This document shows positions 17,009 through 25,097 of a stretch of DNA of 64,000 bases, piece by piece (the first letter of the stretch is position 1; each line of letters starts with the position of its first letter). Origin of the DNA: Rhizobium sp. SL86 (GTDB lineage: Bacteria; Pseudomonadota; Alphaproteobacteria; Rhizobiales; Rhizobiaceae); NCBI RefSeq assembly GCF_026672545.1, contig NZ_JAPPRJ010000002.1, positions 571,001 to 635,000 of the forward strand. The letters run 5' to 3'. A model generated the notes under the pieces. That model had not been told where the DNA came from, ran no database searches, and saw only the letters and a list, made by a program, of their open reading frames with translations. The translations under genes were made by a program, and so were the position numbers.

Positions 17009-18666
17009 TGACGAAACCACTCGCCGAAATTCAGGACCTGTATGTCGAGGCCCGGACGGATTCCGGTCGCAAGGTCGAGATCATCAAGGGGGTCAGCTTC
17101 ACCATTCAAGAAGGCGAGATTGTTGCCCTCATCGGCGAAAGCGGCTCCGGCAAGACGACGATCGCCCTGACGCTGATGGGCTACACGCGGTCCGGCTGCT
17201 CCATCGCCAAGGGCAAGGTACTGCTCGGTGGCGAGGATCTGGTTGCCATGAGCGAACGCGACCGCCAGAAATTGCGCGGAACGGATGTGGCCTACGTGCC
17301 CCAGAGTGCCGCCGCCGCCTTCAATCCGTCCTACCGTCTGATCGATCAAGTCGTCGAGGTGGTCGGCATTCACAAGCTGATGTCGAAGAATGAGGCGCGG
17401 CTGAAGGCGATCGAGCTGTTCCGCGCGCTGGCGTTGCCCGATCCCGAACATATCGGTGATCGTTACCCGCACCAGGTCTCCGGCGGTCAGCTGCAACGCC
17501 TTGCCGCCGCCATGGCGCTGATCGGCGATCCGCAGCTCGTGATTTTCGACGAGCCGACGACTGCGCTCGACGTGACCACCCAGATCGAAGTGCTGCGCGC
17601 CTTTAAGTCCGTCATGCGCAAGCGGAAAATGGCCGGCGTCTATGTCTCGCATGACCTTGCCGTCGTCGCGCAGATCGCCGACCGGATCATCGTGCTGAAG
17701 GGTGGTGAAATCCAGGAGGAGGGCAGCACGCAGCGGATCCTCGATAGCGCCCAGCATCCGTATACGCAGGAACTGCTCGCCGCCTTTCAGCCTGCGCCCT
17801 TCGTGCCGCCACAACTTGTCGAAACCGAGGTGTCGATCAGGCGGCCGGTCCTTGAAGTCACGGGTATCTATGCCGGTTACGGCCCGCTTCAGGCGGATGG
17901 TCTGCCGCTCAAGACCGTGCTGCGCAACGTCAGCTGCAAGCTGGAACGCGGCCGCAATCTTGGTGTCATCGGTGAGAGCGGATCAGGCAAGTCGACGCTT
18001 GCCAGGGTGATCGGCGGTCTCCTGCCGGCAGTGCGCGGACACGTACAGCTCAACGGACGCGAACTCGATCCAAGGGTCAGCGGACGGAGCAAGGAAGAGC
18101 TGCGGCGTATGCAGATCGTCTTCCAGCTGGCGGATACCGCGCTTAACCCGGCACGGTCGGTTGCCGATATCCTCGGCCGGCCGCTCGCCTTCTATCACGG
18201 CCAGAAGGGCGCCGAGCAGGAGGCCCGCGTCAACGAACTGCTTGATATGGTGCGCCTGCCGCGCGCACTTCGCCACCGCATGCCGAACGAGCTATCCGGC
18301 GGTCAGAAGCAGCGCGTCAATTTTGCCCGGGCTCTGGCGGCCAAGCCTGACATCATTCTGTGCGACGAGATCACCTCGGCGCTCGATACTGTGGTGGCGG
18401 CTGCGATCATCGATCTGTTGAAGGATCTCCAGCAGGAGCTTGGCCTCTCCTACGTCTTCATCAGCCATGACCTTGCGACGGTCCAGTCGATCTGTGACGA
18501 GGTGATGGTGGTTCAGCATGGCGAGACGGTCGAGCTGCTCACCAATGATCAACTGCCGGATGGCGCGCGCCATCCCTATTCCAAACTGCTCTTTTCGTCT
18601 GTTCCGAAGCTCGATACGGGCTGGCTGGACAGTCTGCCCGCACATCCCGGCAATCCGGATCGTTGA
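17008..18666 (+). CDS. Fused DppD-DppF double ATP-binding ABC protein
   Basis: 552 residues, two complete nucleotide-binding domains. Domain 1: Walker A GESGSGKTT near residue 47, signature VSGGQLQR, Walker B VIFDEPTTALD. Domain 2 (from about residue 280): Walker A GESGSGKST, signature LSGGQKQRVNFARA, Walker B ILCDEITSALD. In domain 2 the Walker B glutamate is followed by isoleucine-threonine rather than proline-threonine, but the catalytic Glu is kept. It powers the importer as a single polypeptide in place of separate DppD and DppF. I chose ATG 17008 because it overlaps the permease stop. Confidence 0.93.
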   Translation: MTKPLAEIQDLYVEARTDSGRKVEIIKGVSFTIQEGEIVALIGESGSGKTTIALTLMGYTRSGCSIAKGKVLLGGEDLVAMSERDRQKLRGTDVAYVPQSAAAAFNPSYRLIDQVVEVVGIHKLMSKNEARLKAIELFRALALPDPEHIGDRYPHQVSGGQLQRLAAAMALIGDPQLVIFDEPTTALDVTTQIEVLRAFKSVMRKRKMAGVYVSHDLAVVAQIADRIIVLKGGEIQEEGSTQRILDSAQHPYTQELLAAFQPAPFVPPQLVETEVSIRRPVLEVTGIYAGYGPLQADGLPLKTVLRNVSCKLERGRNLGVIGESGSGKSTLARVIGGLLPAVRGHVQLNGRELDPRVSGRSKEELRRMQIVFQLADTALNPARSVADILGRPLAFYHGQKGAEQEARVNELLDMVRLPRALRHRMPNELSGGQKQRVNFARALAAKPDIILCDEITSALDTVVAAAIIDLLKDLQQELGLSYVFISHDLATVQSICDEVMVVQHGETVELLTNDQLPDGARHPYSKLLFSSVPKLDTGWLDSLPAHPGNPDR

Positions 18667-18672
18667 AGAAAC

Positions 18673-18695
18673 CCGGCGCCAGATCGGGGCGCCGG
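18673..18695. terminator. Bidirectional terminator candidate between importer operon and Lrp gene
   Basis: An 8-bp perfect stem (CCGGCGCC / GGCGCCGG) with a 7-nt loop lies in the 33-bp gap between two convergent genes. There is no long T run on either side, so efficiency is uncertain. Confidence 0.5.
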
Positions 18696-18699
18696 TGCC

Positions 18700-19176
18700 T
18701 TACATCGGGAAAATGCTTTTCAGCGGCAGGTGCGATTTGACGAAGGCTGATTTCATCACGACGAAACTGAAATATTTGTCGATGCCGATGTCCAGGTCGA
18801 TCATGCGTTCCATGATCGTCTGGTAATCGCTGATATTGCCGGTGACGAATTTCAGAAGGTAATCGTAGCCGCCGGAAATCAGATGGCACTCGATGATCTC
18901 TTCCACCTTTTCAGCCGCCTGTTGAAAACGGTCGAAATCCATCTTGCGATGGTTTTTCAGCGTGATTTCGGTAAACACCGTCAGCGTCGGGCCGAGCTTT
19001 GCCAGATCGATCTGCGCCGCATATCCGGTGATGTAACCGGCCTGCTGCAGTTTCTTGACGCGCATCAGGCAGGGGCTGGGGGATAGATGCACGAGTTCCG
19101 CCAGCTCGACATTGGTGATGCGGCCATTTTTCTGCAACTCGTGCAGGATGCGGATGTCGATACGGTCTAGCTTCAT
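18700..19176 (-). CDS. Lrp/AsnC family transcriptional regulator
   Basis: 158 residues from ATG 19176, which has GAGGGG upstream; a longer in-frame ORF adds non-homologous residues. The N-terminal winged HTH runs from MKLDRIDIRILHELQKNGR to about residue 60, with recognition segment LVHLSPSPCLMRVKKL. The C-terminal AsnC/RAM ligand-binding domain includes VEEIIECHLISGGYDYLLK. Such proteins bind an amino acid and control catabolic and transport genes in both directions. It is divergent from an FAD amino-acid oxidoreductase, the usual target arrangement, and converges on the importer operon. It is the obvious candidate for the repeated GCATAAAATTCTGC-like sites. Confidence 0.93.
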   Translation of the reverse strand: MKLDRIDIRILHELQKNGRITNVELAELVHLSPSPCLMRVKKLQQAGYITGYAAQIDLAKLGPTLTVFTEITLKNHRKMDFDRFQQAAEKVEEIIECHLISGGYDYLLKFVTGNISDYQTIMERMIDLDIGIDKYFSFVVMKSAFVKSHLPLKSIFPM

Positions 19177-19302
19177 GATGCCCCTCGTCGTCTTCCAAAA
19201 CGTAGCATGAAATGCCGGATAAGCAATCGCACAAAGCTTATGAATTTGAACAGCTGCGCTGCCGAAGTGGCCGATCAAAACGCTCAATCAACGCAAATTT
19301 CG

Positions 19303-19316
19303 GCATAAAATTCTGC
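19303..19316 (+). promoter_or_regulatory. Candidate Lrp-type operator C in the lrp/oxidoreductase divergent region
   Basis: GCATAAAATTCTGC, immediately preceded by AATTTCGG. It lies 70-83 bp before the oxidoreductase start and about 127 bp before the Lrp start, in the only region shared by both promoters. Matches sites at 13.1, 13.26 and 21.67 kb. Confidence 0.55.
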
Positions 19317-19385
19317 GCTGGATCCCGGCTGCGGTAGCGATCGCCGTCGGGCCGGAATTATGGTCAGCATCAAAGGAGCCTTCCC

Positions 19386-20702
19386 ATGCGCGTACCCCTC
19401 ATGACGATCGACACCGCCAGTCACCTGCCCATCGAGGCGGACGTGGTGGTAATCGGCGCCGGCATTGTCGGGACCTGCGCCGCCTATTATCTCGCTCGCC
19501 GGGGCGTGAAGGTCGTTCTGGTGGAAAAGGGGCGTCCAGGTGGCGAGCAGTCGAGCCGGAACTGGGGATGGTGCCGCCAGCAGAACCGCGACGCCCGCGA
19601 ACTGCCCATGGCGACCCGAAGCCTCGCGCTCTGGGATGCGCTTGCGGCGGAAATCGGCCCCGGCCTCGGCTTTCGCCGCAGCGGCTTGCTTTATCTCTCC
19701 AATGACGAAGCGGAGCTGGAAGGCTGGGCCCGGTGGCGCGATTTCGCCCGCACGCAGAACGTCGTGACGCATATGTTGACCGCGGAAGAAGCGGCGCAAC
19801 ATGGTGCCGCCACAGGAAAGCGCTGGAAAGGCGGCGTGTTCTCGCCCACCGACGGCATTGCCGATCCGTCGAGCGCCGCCCCTCTGATTGCCGCGGCCAT
19901 CGAAACCCATGGTGGCCGGGTGGTGCAGAACTGCGCGGTGCGCGGGCTGGAGCTTTCCGGCGGCCGTGTCAGCGGCGTCGTCACGGAGCGCGGTCTCATC
20001 CGGACGAAGATCGCCGTCATGGCAGGCGGTGCCTGGGCCTCGAGCTTCTGCCGCCAGCTCGGCATTCGTTTTCCGCAAGCGACCGTACGCGCCTCCATCC
20101 TGTCGGTTTCGCAGGCTGAGGGGTTGCCGGATGCGTTGCACACCGCCCGCGTCTCCCTGACGGCCCGCCCTGGCGGTCACACGCTGGCGATCTCCGGCCG
20201 GGCGCGTGTTGATCCGACGGCGCAGATGCTGCGTTTTGGCAGCACCTTTATTCCGATGTTCCTGAAACGCCACAAGTCACTCGCCATCGGCGGGCTGGAG
20301 GGCGTGCGCAGCGGCCATGAGACGCTCAGCCGCTGGCGGCTCGACCGCGAAACGCCGATGGAGCGTATGCGTGTGCTCGACCCCAAACCGGACCAATCGC
20401 AGATCCGCGAGACATTGTCCCGCGCCCGAGAGCTGATCCCGGCCCTGGCGACAAGCCAGGTGACCGCCGCCTGGGCGGGATATATCGACAGCACGCCGGA
20501 TGGTGTGCCGGCAATTGGCGAAACGCAGATCCCCGGTTTCGTGCTGGCCGCAGGTTTCAGCGGCCATGGCTTTGGCATCGGGACGGGCGCCGGCGAGATG
20601 ATTGCCGACCTGGTCACGGGCAGTGAGCCGGCACTGGATGCAAAACCCTACCACCCCTCGCGTTTCGCGGAGAGTTCCTGGGGCAAGGTCGCAGACTTCT
20701 GA
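19386..20702 (+). CDS. FAD-dependent oxidoreductase, DadA/DAO family
   Basis: 438 residues; AAAGGAG precedes ATG 19386. The N-terminal Rossmann motif VVIGAGIVGTCAAYYLARRG with VLVEKG downstream binds FAD. The segment EQSSRNWGWCRQQNRD is a marker of a DAO subgroup often called D-amino-acid dehydrogenase or nopaline/octopine-oxidase-like in rhizobia. The C-terminal FAD motif is GFSGHGFGIGTGAGEMIADL. It should deaminate or dealkylate an amino-acid-like substrate. It is divergent from the Lrp gene and so probably regulated by it, and likely acts on the compound imported by the nearby ABC system. Confidence 0.88.
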   Translation: MRVPLMTIDTASHLPIEADVVVIGAGIVGTCAAYYLARRGVKVVLVEKGRPGGEQSSRNWGWCRQQNRDARELPMATRSLALWDALAAEIGPGLGFRRSGLLYLSNDEAELEGWARWRDFARTQNVVTHMLTAEEAAQHGAATGKRWKGGVFSPTDGIADPSSAAPLIAAAIETHGGRVVQNCAVRGLELSGGRVSGVVTERGLIRTKIAVMAGGAWASSFCRQLGIRFPQATVRASILSVSQAEGLPDALHTARVSLTARPGGHTLAISGRARVDPTAQMLRFGSTFIPMFLKRHKSLAIGGLEGVRSGHETLSRWRLDRETPMERMRVLDPKPDQSQIRETLSRARELIPALATSQVTAAWAGYIDSTPDGVPAIGETQIPGFVLAAGFSGHGFGIGTGAGEMIADLVTGSEPALDAKPYHPSRFAESSWGKVADF

Positions 20703-20724
20703 GACGGAGGTTCTACCCTTGTTT

Positions 20725-20755
20725 GCGCCGTGACGGGGCCGCGAGGTCGCGGCGC
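20725..20755. terminator. GC-rich hairpin between convergent genes
   Basis: Outer stem GCGCCG / CGGCGC encloses an inner GCCGCGA / TCGCGGC repeat, in the 61-bp gap between the oxidoreductase and the convergent GNAT gene. No T run follows, so this is only a candidate. Confidence 0.35.
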
Positions 20756-20763
20756 AGGATCGT

Positions 20764-21627
20764 TTATCCGAGCGCCTGATTGACGAGACCGAAGGTGGTG
20801 TAGCGGTCGCTTTCCGGCACGTCGCCGAGCGTCATGGTTGTGACCGTGTCATAGAGCTTCAGGCCGGTCGCTTCGAGGAAGCTGCGCAGCGGGCCATCTT
20901 CGGCGCGCGTGTCCATGCGCAGGAAGCTGTCCTTGTATTTCTGAACGTGGGGGCGGATGAGGGCGATCGCATCCTCCTCCGTCTCGGCCACCACGGGGCC
21001 AAGCACCCGGCCGCGGCCGAATTCGCGGCAAAGCGCAAAGCCGGCGAGCTTTCCATCCCGACGGATGACGGTTCCTTCAGACAGGGGAAACAGGCGTTCG
21101 AAGATCGGCGCCCGGTTGGCGCCATAGGCGGCTGCGTCGAGTGTCACGATGGCTGCGGCATCGTCCGGCGACATCGGCTCCGCCAGATCCGGCGTGTCCG
21201 GCACATGGGTTGCGATGCCATGATGCTGGAAGACGGTGGCGCGCGGCGTGAAGCCCAGCGACAGATAGAGCCGGTAGGCCGCCTTGGTAGCGTTCAGCAC
21301 CTTGCCACGCCCGACCGTATCGGCCAGCACATGCTGCATCAGCCAGCGGCCGGCGCCATGATCCTGCAGGCGCGGGGAAGTGATGACCATGCCGATGGAG
21401 GCGAGTTTCGGGCCCATGGGAAACCACATGCCGGAACCGAGCACCCGGCCGATCTCGTCGCGCGCGACATAACCGTGCCCAAGACAGATGGCGAGTTCCC
21501 AGTCCTTGGGCCGGTGCGGCCAGTTGACTCCGATCGACAGCTCAAGCAGCCGCGGAACATCTTCCAGCAGCATGTCCGTCCGGGTGAGCTCATAGCTGTC
21601 GAGTGTTTTGGTAAGATGGGCCTGCAC
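20764..21627 (-). CDS. Double-domain GNAT acetyltransferase (paralogue of the 10.8-kb gene)
   Basis: 287 residues from GTG 21627, which has AGGAT eight bases upstream. N-terminal GNAT half: WPHRPKDWELAI, acetyl-CoA loop around RLQDHGAGRWLMQ and LYLSLGFTPRA. C-terminal half: FGRGRVLGPVVAETEEDA, then RMDTRAEDG, and the C-terminus YTTFGLVNQALG. Each of these blocks has a counterpart in the protein at 10776-11633 (WPHRIEDW, FGRGEVVGPVVA, RVDTEA, FALAAQALG). Substrate unknown; a polyamine or amino acid is a reasonable inference from the neighbourhood. A candidate Lrp-type site lies just upstream. Confidence 0.85.
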   Translation of the reverse strand: MQAHLTKTLDSYELTRTDMLLEDVPRLLELSIGVNWPHRPKDWELAICLGHGYVARDEIGRVLGSGMWFPMGPKLASIGMVITSPRLQDHGAGRWLMQHVLADTVGRGKVLNATKAAYRLYLSLGFTPRATVFQHHGIATHVPDTPDLAEPMSPDDAAAIVTLDAAAYGANRAPIFERLFPLSEGTVIRRDGKLAGFALCREFGRGRVLGPVVAETEEDAIALIRPHVQKYKDSFLRMDTRAEDGPLRSFLEATGLKLYDTVTTMTLGDVPESDRYTTFGLVNQALG

Positions 21628-21668
21628 TGTCGCATCCTGACTTGTTTGAATGTGATTTTAGCGCTGCG

Positions 21669-21720
21669 GCATAGAATATCATGCTGCTATGCGACGGATT
21701 TCGGCACATTCCCCCGAAAT
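21669..21720. promoter_or_regulatory. Candidate Lrp-type operator D upstream of the second GNAT gene
   Basis: GCATAGAATATCATGC (GCAT-8-ATGC inverted repeat, 21669-21684) resembles the GCATAAAATTC sites. It is followed by ATTTCGG-9 bp-CCGAAAT at 21698-21720, the same accessory element as near sites B and C. Lies 42 bp before the GNAT start and in the promoter region shared with recQ. Confidence 0.45.
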
Positions 21721-21858
21721 GCCCAATCAACCCTGGTCGGGAGTGTCCGACGACCGACGGTTGAGGTGTGGGATAAGAGCCTCTGCAGATTCATCGTGCC
21801 TCGCAAAAGCCGGGCGAAGCGTGTCATAGAGGGTCTTTGATCCTATCGAGCCGAGTCC

Positions 21859-23718
21859 ATGCCGCAGACGACATCTCCCATCGAAGCCCTGTTTGCTGAT
21901 ATGGGCGCCCAAAGCCCTCGCTCCGTCCTGAAACGGATTTATGGTTATTCCGCCTTTCGTGGCCGGCAGGAGGAGGTTGTCGAGCAAGTGATGCGTGGCG
22001 GCGATGCCGTGGTGCTGTTTCCGACAGGGGCCGGCAAGTCGCTGTGTTTTCAGATCCCGGCACTCTGCCGCGACGGCATTGGCATCGTGGTGTCGCCGCT
22101 GATCGCTTTGATGCGCGATCAGGTGGAGGCGCTGAAGCAGCTTGGCGTGCGAGCCGCCGCGCTCAACTCGTCGCTGTCGCGCGAGGAGTTTCTCGATGTC
22201 CGCCGCGCAGTGCAACAGGCAGAGCTGGATCTGCTCTACGTGACGCCGGAGCGGATCGTCACGCCGGCGTTCCGCGACCTGATCGGTGGCGCCAAGGTCG
22301 CATTGTTTGCCATCGACGAGGCGCATTGTGTGTCCCAATGGGGCCATGATTTCCGACCCGAATATCGCGAGCTCGGGCGACTTGCCGAAGACTATCCCGG
22401 CGTGCCGCGCATGGCGCTGACGGCGACAGCCGATCCGCACACCCGCGAAGACATCATCGATAAGTTGAAGCTGCAATCGGCCGCGGTCTTCACCACCTCG
22501 TTCGACCGTCCCAATATCGGCTACGAGATCGTCGAGAGAGACCAGCCGCGCCAGCAGTTGTTGCGGTTTGTCAGCCGCCACAAGGGATCGAGCGGAATCG
22601 TTTATTGCCTGTCGCGTGCGAAGGTCGAGGACACGGCGGAGTGGCTGAACAGCCAAGGTATCCGGGCGCTCGCCTATCATGCCGGCATGGACAGGGAGAT
22701 CCGCGACCGGAATCAGGATGCCTTCCTGAAGGAAGACGAACTCTGCCTCGTCGCGACCGTTGCCTTCGGCATGGGCATCGACAAACCCAATGTGCGGTAT
22801 GTCGCGCATCTCGACCTGCCGGGCTCGGTGGAAGCCTATTACCAGGAGACGGGCCGCGCCGGGCGCGACGGCCTGCCATCCGAGGTGTGGATGGCCTATG
22901 GCATGGCCGATGTCATCCAGCGCGGCCGGATGATCGACGAGGGCGGCGCCACGCCCGAGATCAAGCGGATCGAGCGGGCGAAACTCAACGCGCTCCTGGC
23001 GATCTGTGAAACTGCGGGCTGCAGGCGTCAGGCGATCCTCAAACATTTTGGCGAGCAGCACGGCGGCGCTTGCGGTAATTGCGATACCTGCCTGAAACCC
23101 GTCGAGACCTGGGATGGCACCGAAGCGGCGATCAAGGCGCTGGCGGCGATCTATCGCACCGGCGAGCGGTTCGGCACCGGCCATCTGATCGATGTGCTGC
23201 TCGGCAATGAAAACGAGAAGACCGAGCGGGCCGGCCATGTCAGCATGCCGGTGTTCGGGGCTGGCAAGGAGCTTCCCGCCAAGACATGGCAGTCCGTCTA
23301 CCGCCAGATGCTGGCGGGAGGTTTGGTCTATGTCGATCACGCGGCGTTCGGTGCTCTGAAGCTCGAGCCGGAGGCGAGGGCGGTTTTTAAGCGGGAGCGG
23401 GAGGTGCGTTTCCGCAAGGACCGGCCGACGACGGGAAAAGCTTCGCGTCGCACCTCGCCCAGTTCTGCCAACGCGAAGGCAGGGTTGGAGGGCGCCGATC
23501 TCGAACTTTTCCAGGCGCTGCGGGCCGTTCGCACGGAGATTGCCAAGGATCTCGGCGTGCCGCCCTATGTCGTCTTTGCGGACACGACGCTCGTGGCATT
23601 GGCCACGGAGAGACCGTCCGACACAGACGAGATGCTCGATATTCCGGGGATCGGCCCATCCAAGCTGGAGCGGTTCGGCGAGGCGTTCCTGGAGGTTATC
23701 CTGTCTCACTCTCGGTGA
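21859..23718 (+). CDS. recQ: ATP-dependent DNA helicase RecQ
   Basis: 619 residues, full length for bacterial RecQ. Motif 0 GYSAFRGRQ, Walker [10 protein letters not shown] (about 54-62), DEAH box [20 protein letters not shown] (about 150-169), motif [12 protein letters not shown]. The zinc-binding RQC domain has its cysteines in [11 protein letters not shown] and CGNCDTC (about 388-411). A C-terminal HRDC domain begins near residue 545 with [22 protein letters not shown]. It unwinds 3'-5' at gaps and forks in recombinational repair. No operon partner is evident apart from a doubtful small ORF. Confidence 0.97.
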   Translation: MPQTTSPIEALFADMGAQSPRSVLKRIYGYSAFRGRQEEVVEQVMRGGDAVVLFPTGAGKSLCFQIPALCRDGIGIVVSPLIALMRDQVEALKQLGVRAAALNSSLSREEFLDVRRAVQQAELDLLYVTPERIVTPAFRDLIGGAKVALFAIDEAHCVSQWGHDFRPEYRELGRLAEDYPGVPRMALTATADPHTREDIIDKLKLQSAAVFTTSFDRPNIGYEIVERDQPRQQLLRFVSRHKGSSGIVYCLSRAKVEDTAEWLNSQGIRALAYHAGMDREIRDRNQDAFLKEDELCLVATVAFGMGIDKPNVRYVAHLDLPGSVEAYYQETGRAGRDGLPSEVWMAYGMADVIQRGRMIDEGGATPEIKRIERAKLNALLAICETAGCRRQAILKHFGEQHGGACGNCDTCLKPVETWDGTEAAIKALAAIYRTGERFGTGHLIDVLLGNENEKTERAGHVSMPVFGAGKELPAKTWQSVYRQMLAGGLVYVDHAAFGALKLEPEARAVFKREREVRFRKDRPTTGKASRRTSPSSANAKAGLEGADLELFQALRAVRTEIAKDLGVPPYVVFADTTLVALATERPSDTDEMLDIPGIGPSKLERFGEAFLEVILSHSR

Positions 23719-23736
23719 GCCGGTCCACGGCAGGGG

Positions 23737-24051
23737 ATGAAACCAGCCGTATCTCTGCTGCTTGCGGCCGACAATCTGCGGGTCGCCAAGGCGATCGTCT
23801 TGACGCGCGACTACGGGCTGGCGCGCCAGATGACGGAGGTGCAGGTCGAGATGCGCCGCATGGAGAAGGAAACGGCGAAAGGGCAGCTCAGGTGCCTTCA
23901 ACAGGGGCTGCTGGAAAACCTGCAGACGAACTCACTGCCCCTCGATCCGCTGCGCGATCCGAACACCAACGCTCACCTGAGCGCGGATGCCCATCCCATT
24001 CCAGACGAAAGTGGCCTTCTGTCGGAAAGCAGACTTCGCTTTTCCGCATAA
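23737..24051 (+). CDS. Small hypothetical protein downstream of recQ
   Basis: 104 residues. The first 60 residues are helical and charged (KAIVLTRDYGLARQMTEVQVEMRR) with no recognisable domain; the C-terminal 40 are polar and low in structure. AGGGG abuts the ATG almost directly, which is poor spacing. It begins 18 bp after recQ and ends 50 bp before the convergent SDR gene, so it may be real, but chance is not excluded. Conservation in relatives would decide it. Confidence 0.35.
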   Translation: MKPAVSLLLAADNLRVAKAIVLTRDYGLARQMTEVQVEMRRMEKETAKGQLRCLQQGLLENLQTNSLPLDPLRDPNTNAHLSADAHPIPDESGLLSESRLRFSA

Positions 24052-24100
24052 GCGTGCGCACCCGGCCATGCCAGGCGTGATCGGGTGCGTCCGGAAAAGG

Positions 24101-24856
24101 TCAGAGGGAGGCGGTGATGCCTCCGTCGACATAGAGGATATGCCCGTTGACGAAGCTTGCCGCGTCGGAGGCAAGGAAGATGCAGGCGCCCTGCAGCTCT
24201 TCCACCTTGCCCCAGCGACCGGCGGGTGTGCGTTTCTCCAGCCACGCGTTGAACGCCGGATCGGCCATCAGCGCCGCATTCAACGGCGTCTCGAAATAGC
24301 CGGGAGCGATGGCATTGCAGTTCAGGCCGTGTTTCGCCCAGTCGGTCGCCATGCCTTTCGTCAGATTGCCGACGGCGCCCTTGGTCGCGGTATAGGGCGC
24401 AATGGAGGGGCGGGCGAGCGCCGTCTGAACGCTCGCGATGTTGATGATCTTGCCGCGCCCGCGCTGGATCATGTGACGCGCGACCGCCTGGCCGACATGG
24501 AAGACGCTGGCGATATTGGTCTGCAGCAGGCGCTCGAAGGCATCGGCGGGAAACTCTTCCAAGGGGCCGCGATGCTGCATGCCGGCATTGTTGACGAGAA
24601 TGTCGATCGCCTTGCCGGACGCCTCGAAGCCATCGATGGCGGCACGCACGGCATCGTGTTCGGTCGCGTCGAAGGCGAGGATTTCGGCGCCGGGGATCTC
24701 TGCAGCTGCGGCCTTCAGCTTCGCCTCGTCGCGCCCATTCAGGACCACGGATGCACCGGCCCCTGCCAGTCCCTTGGCAAGCGAAAGACCGATCCCCTGC
24801 GACGAGCCAGTGATGAGCGCCCGGCGTCCGGCCAGGTTGAAGTGCGTGTTTGCCAT
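24101..24856 (-). CDS. SDR oxidoreductase, gluconate 5-dehydrogenase-like
   Basis: 251 residues from ATG 24856 with GGGAGG upstream. Cofactor motif TGSSQGIG (17-24), NNAG (89-92), catalytic S142, Y155 and K159 (YTATK), and the C-terminal GHILYVDGG block. The sequence style (MANTHFNLAGRRALITG, GYFETPLNAALM) fits IdnO/Gno-type gluconate 5-dehydrogenases, which interconvert gluconate and 5-ketogluconate; other sugar-acid ketoreductases are possible. It stands alone on the minus strand, convergent with recQ and divergent from the polysaccharide locus. Confidence 0.85.
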   Translation of the reverse strand: MANTHFNLAGRRALITGSSQGIGLSLAKGLAGAGASVVLNGRDEAKLKAAAAEIPGAEILAFDATEHDAVRAAIDGFEASGKAIDILVNNAGMQHRGPLEEFPADAFERLLQTNIASVFHVGQAVARHMIQRGRGKIINIASVQTALARPSIAPYTATKGAVGNLTKGMATDWAKHGLNCNAIAPGYFETPLNAALMADPAFNAWLEKRTPAGRWGKVEELQGACIFLASDAASFVNGHILYVDGGITASL

Positions 24857-25097
24857 GGTTTCCTCCCGTGGGCAGTCCTGCCGCATCATGTGCAACCACG
24901 GATACGGATATGGATCCGGACCGATGTCAAGCATCCGTCCTGGAGATGACACAATGGTCTACCGCCGAGCACGAGGCTGACACCGTGCGTACCGGCCGTC
25001 CTGCTTCAGGACACAAACGCGGCCTTTACAATGATTTGTTCAGATATCTCGTTGATAAGTAGGCAACGACCCGACGATGTGCACGGTAGATGGGTAG

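Noticed and set aside
8449-20702. Calling the importer and oxidoreductases a nopaline/octopine opine system
   Set aside because: The oxidoreductases are single-chain DAO proteins and not the two-subunit OoxAB type; the binding protein is of the dipeptide class. The substrate cannot be fixed from sequence.
21727-23901. 724-residue minus-strand ORF opposite recQ
   Set aside because: Antisense shadow of recQ; no motif and no start signal.
23718-25097. Mobile element or integration site next to recQ
   Set aside because: No transposase, integrase, tRNA gene or flanking repeats found.
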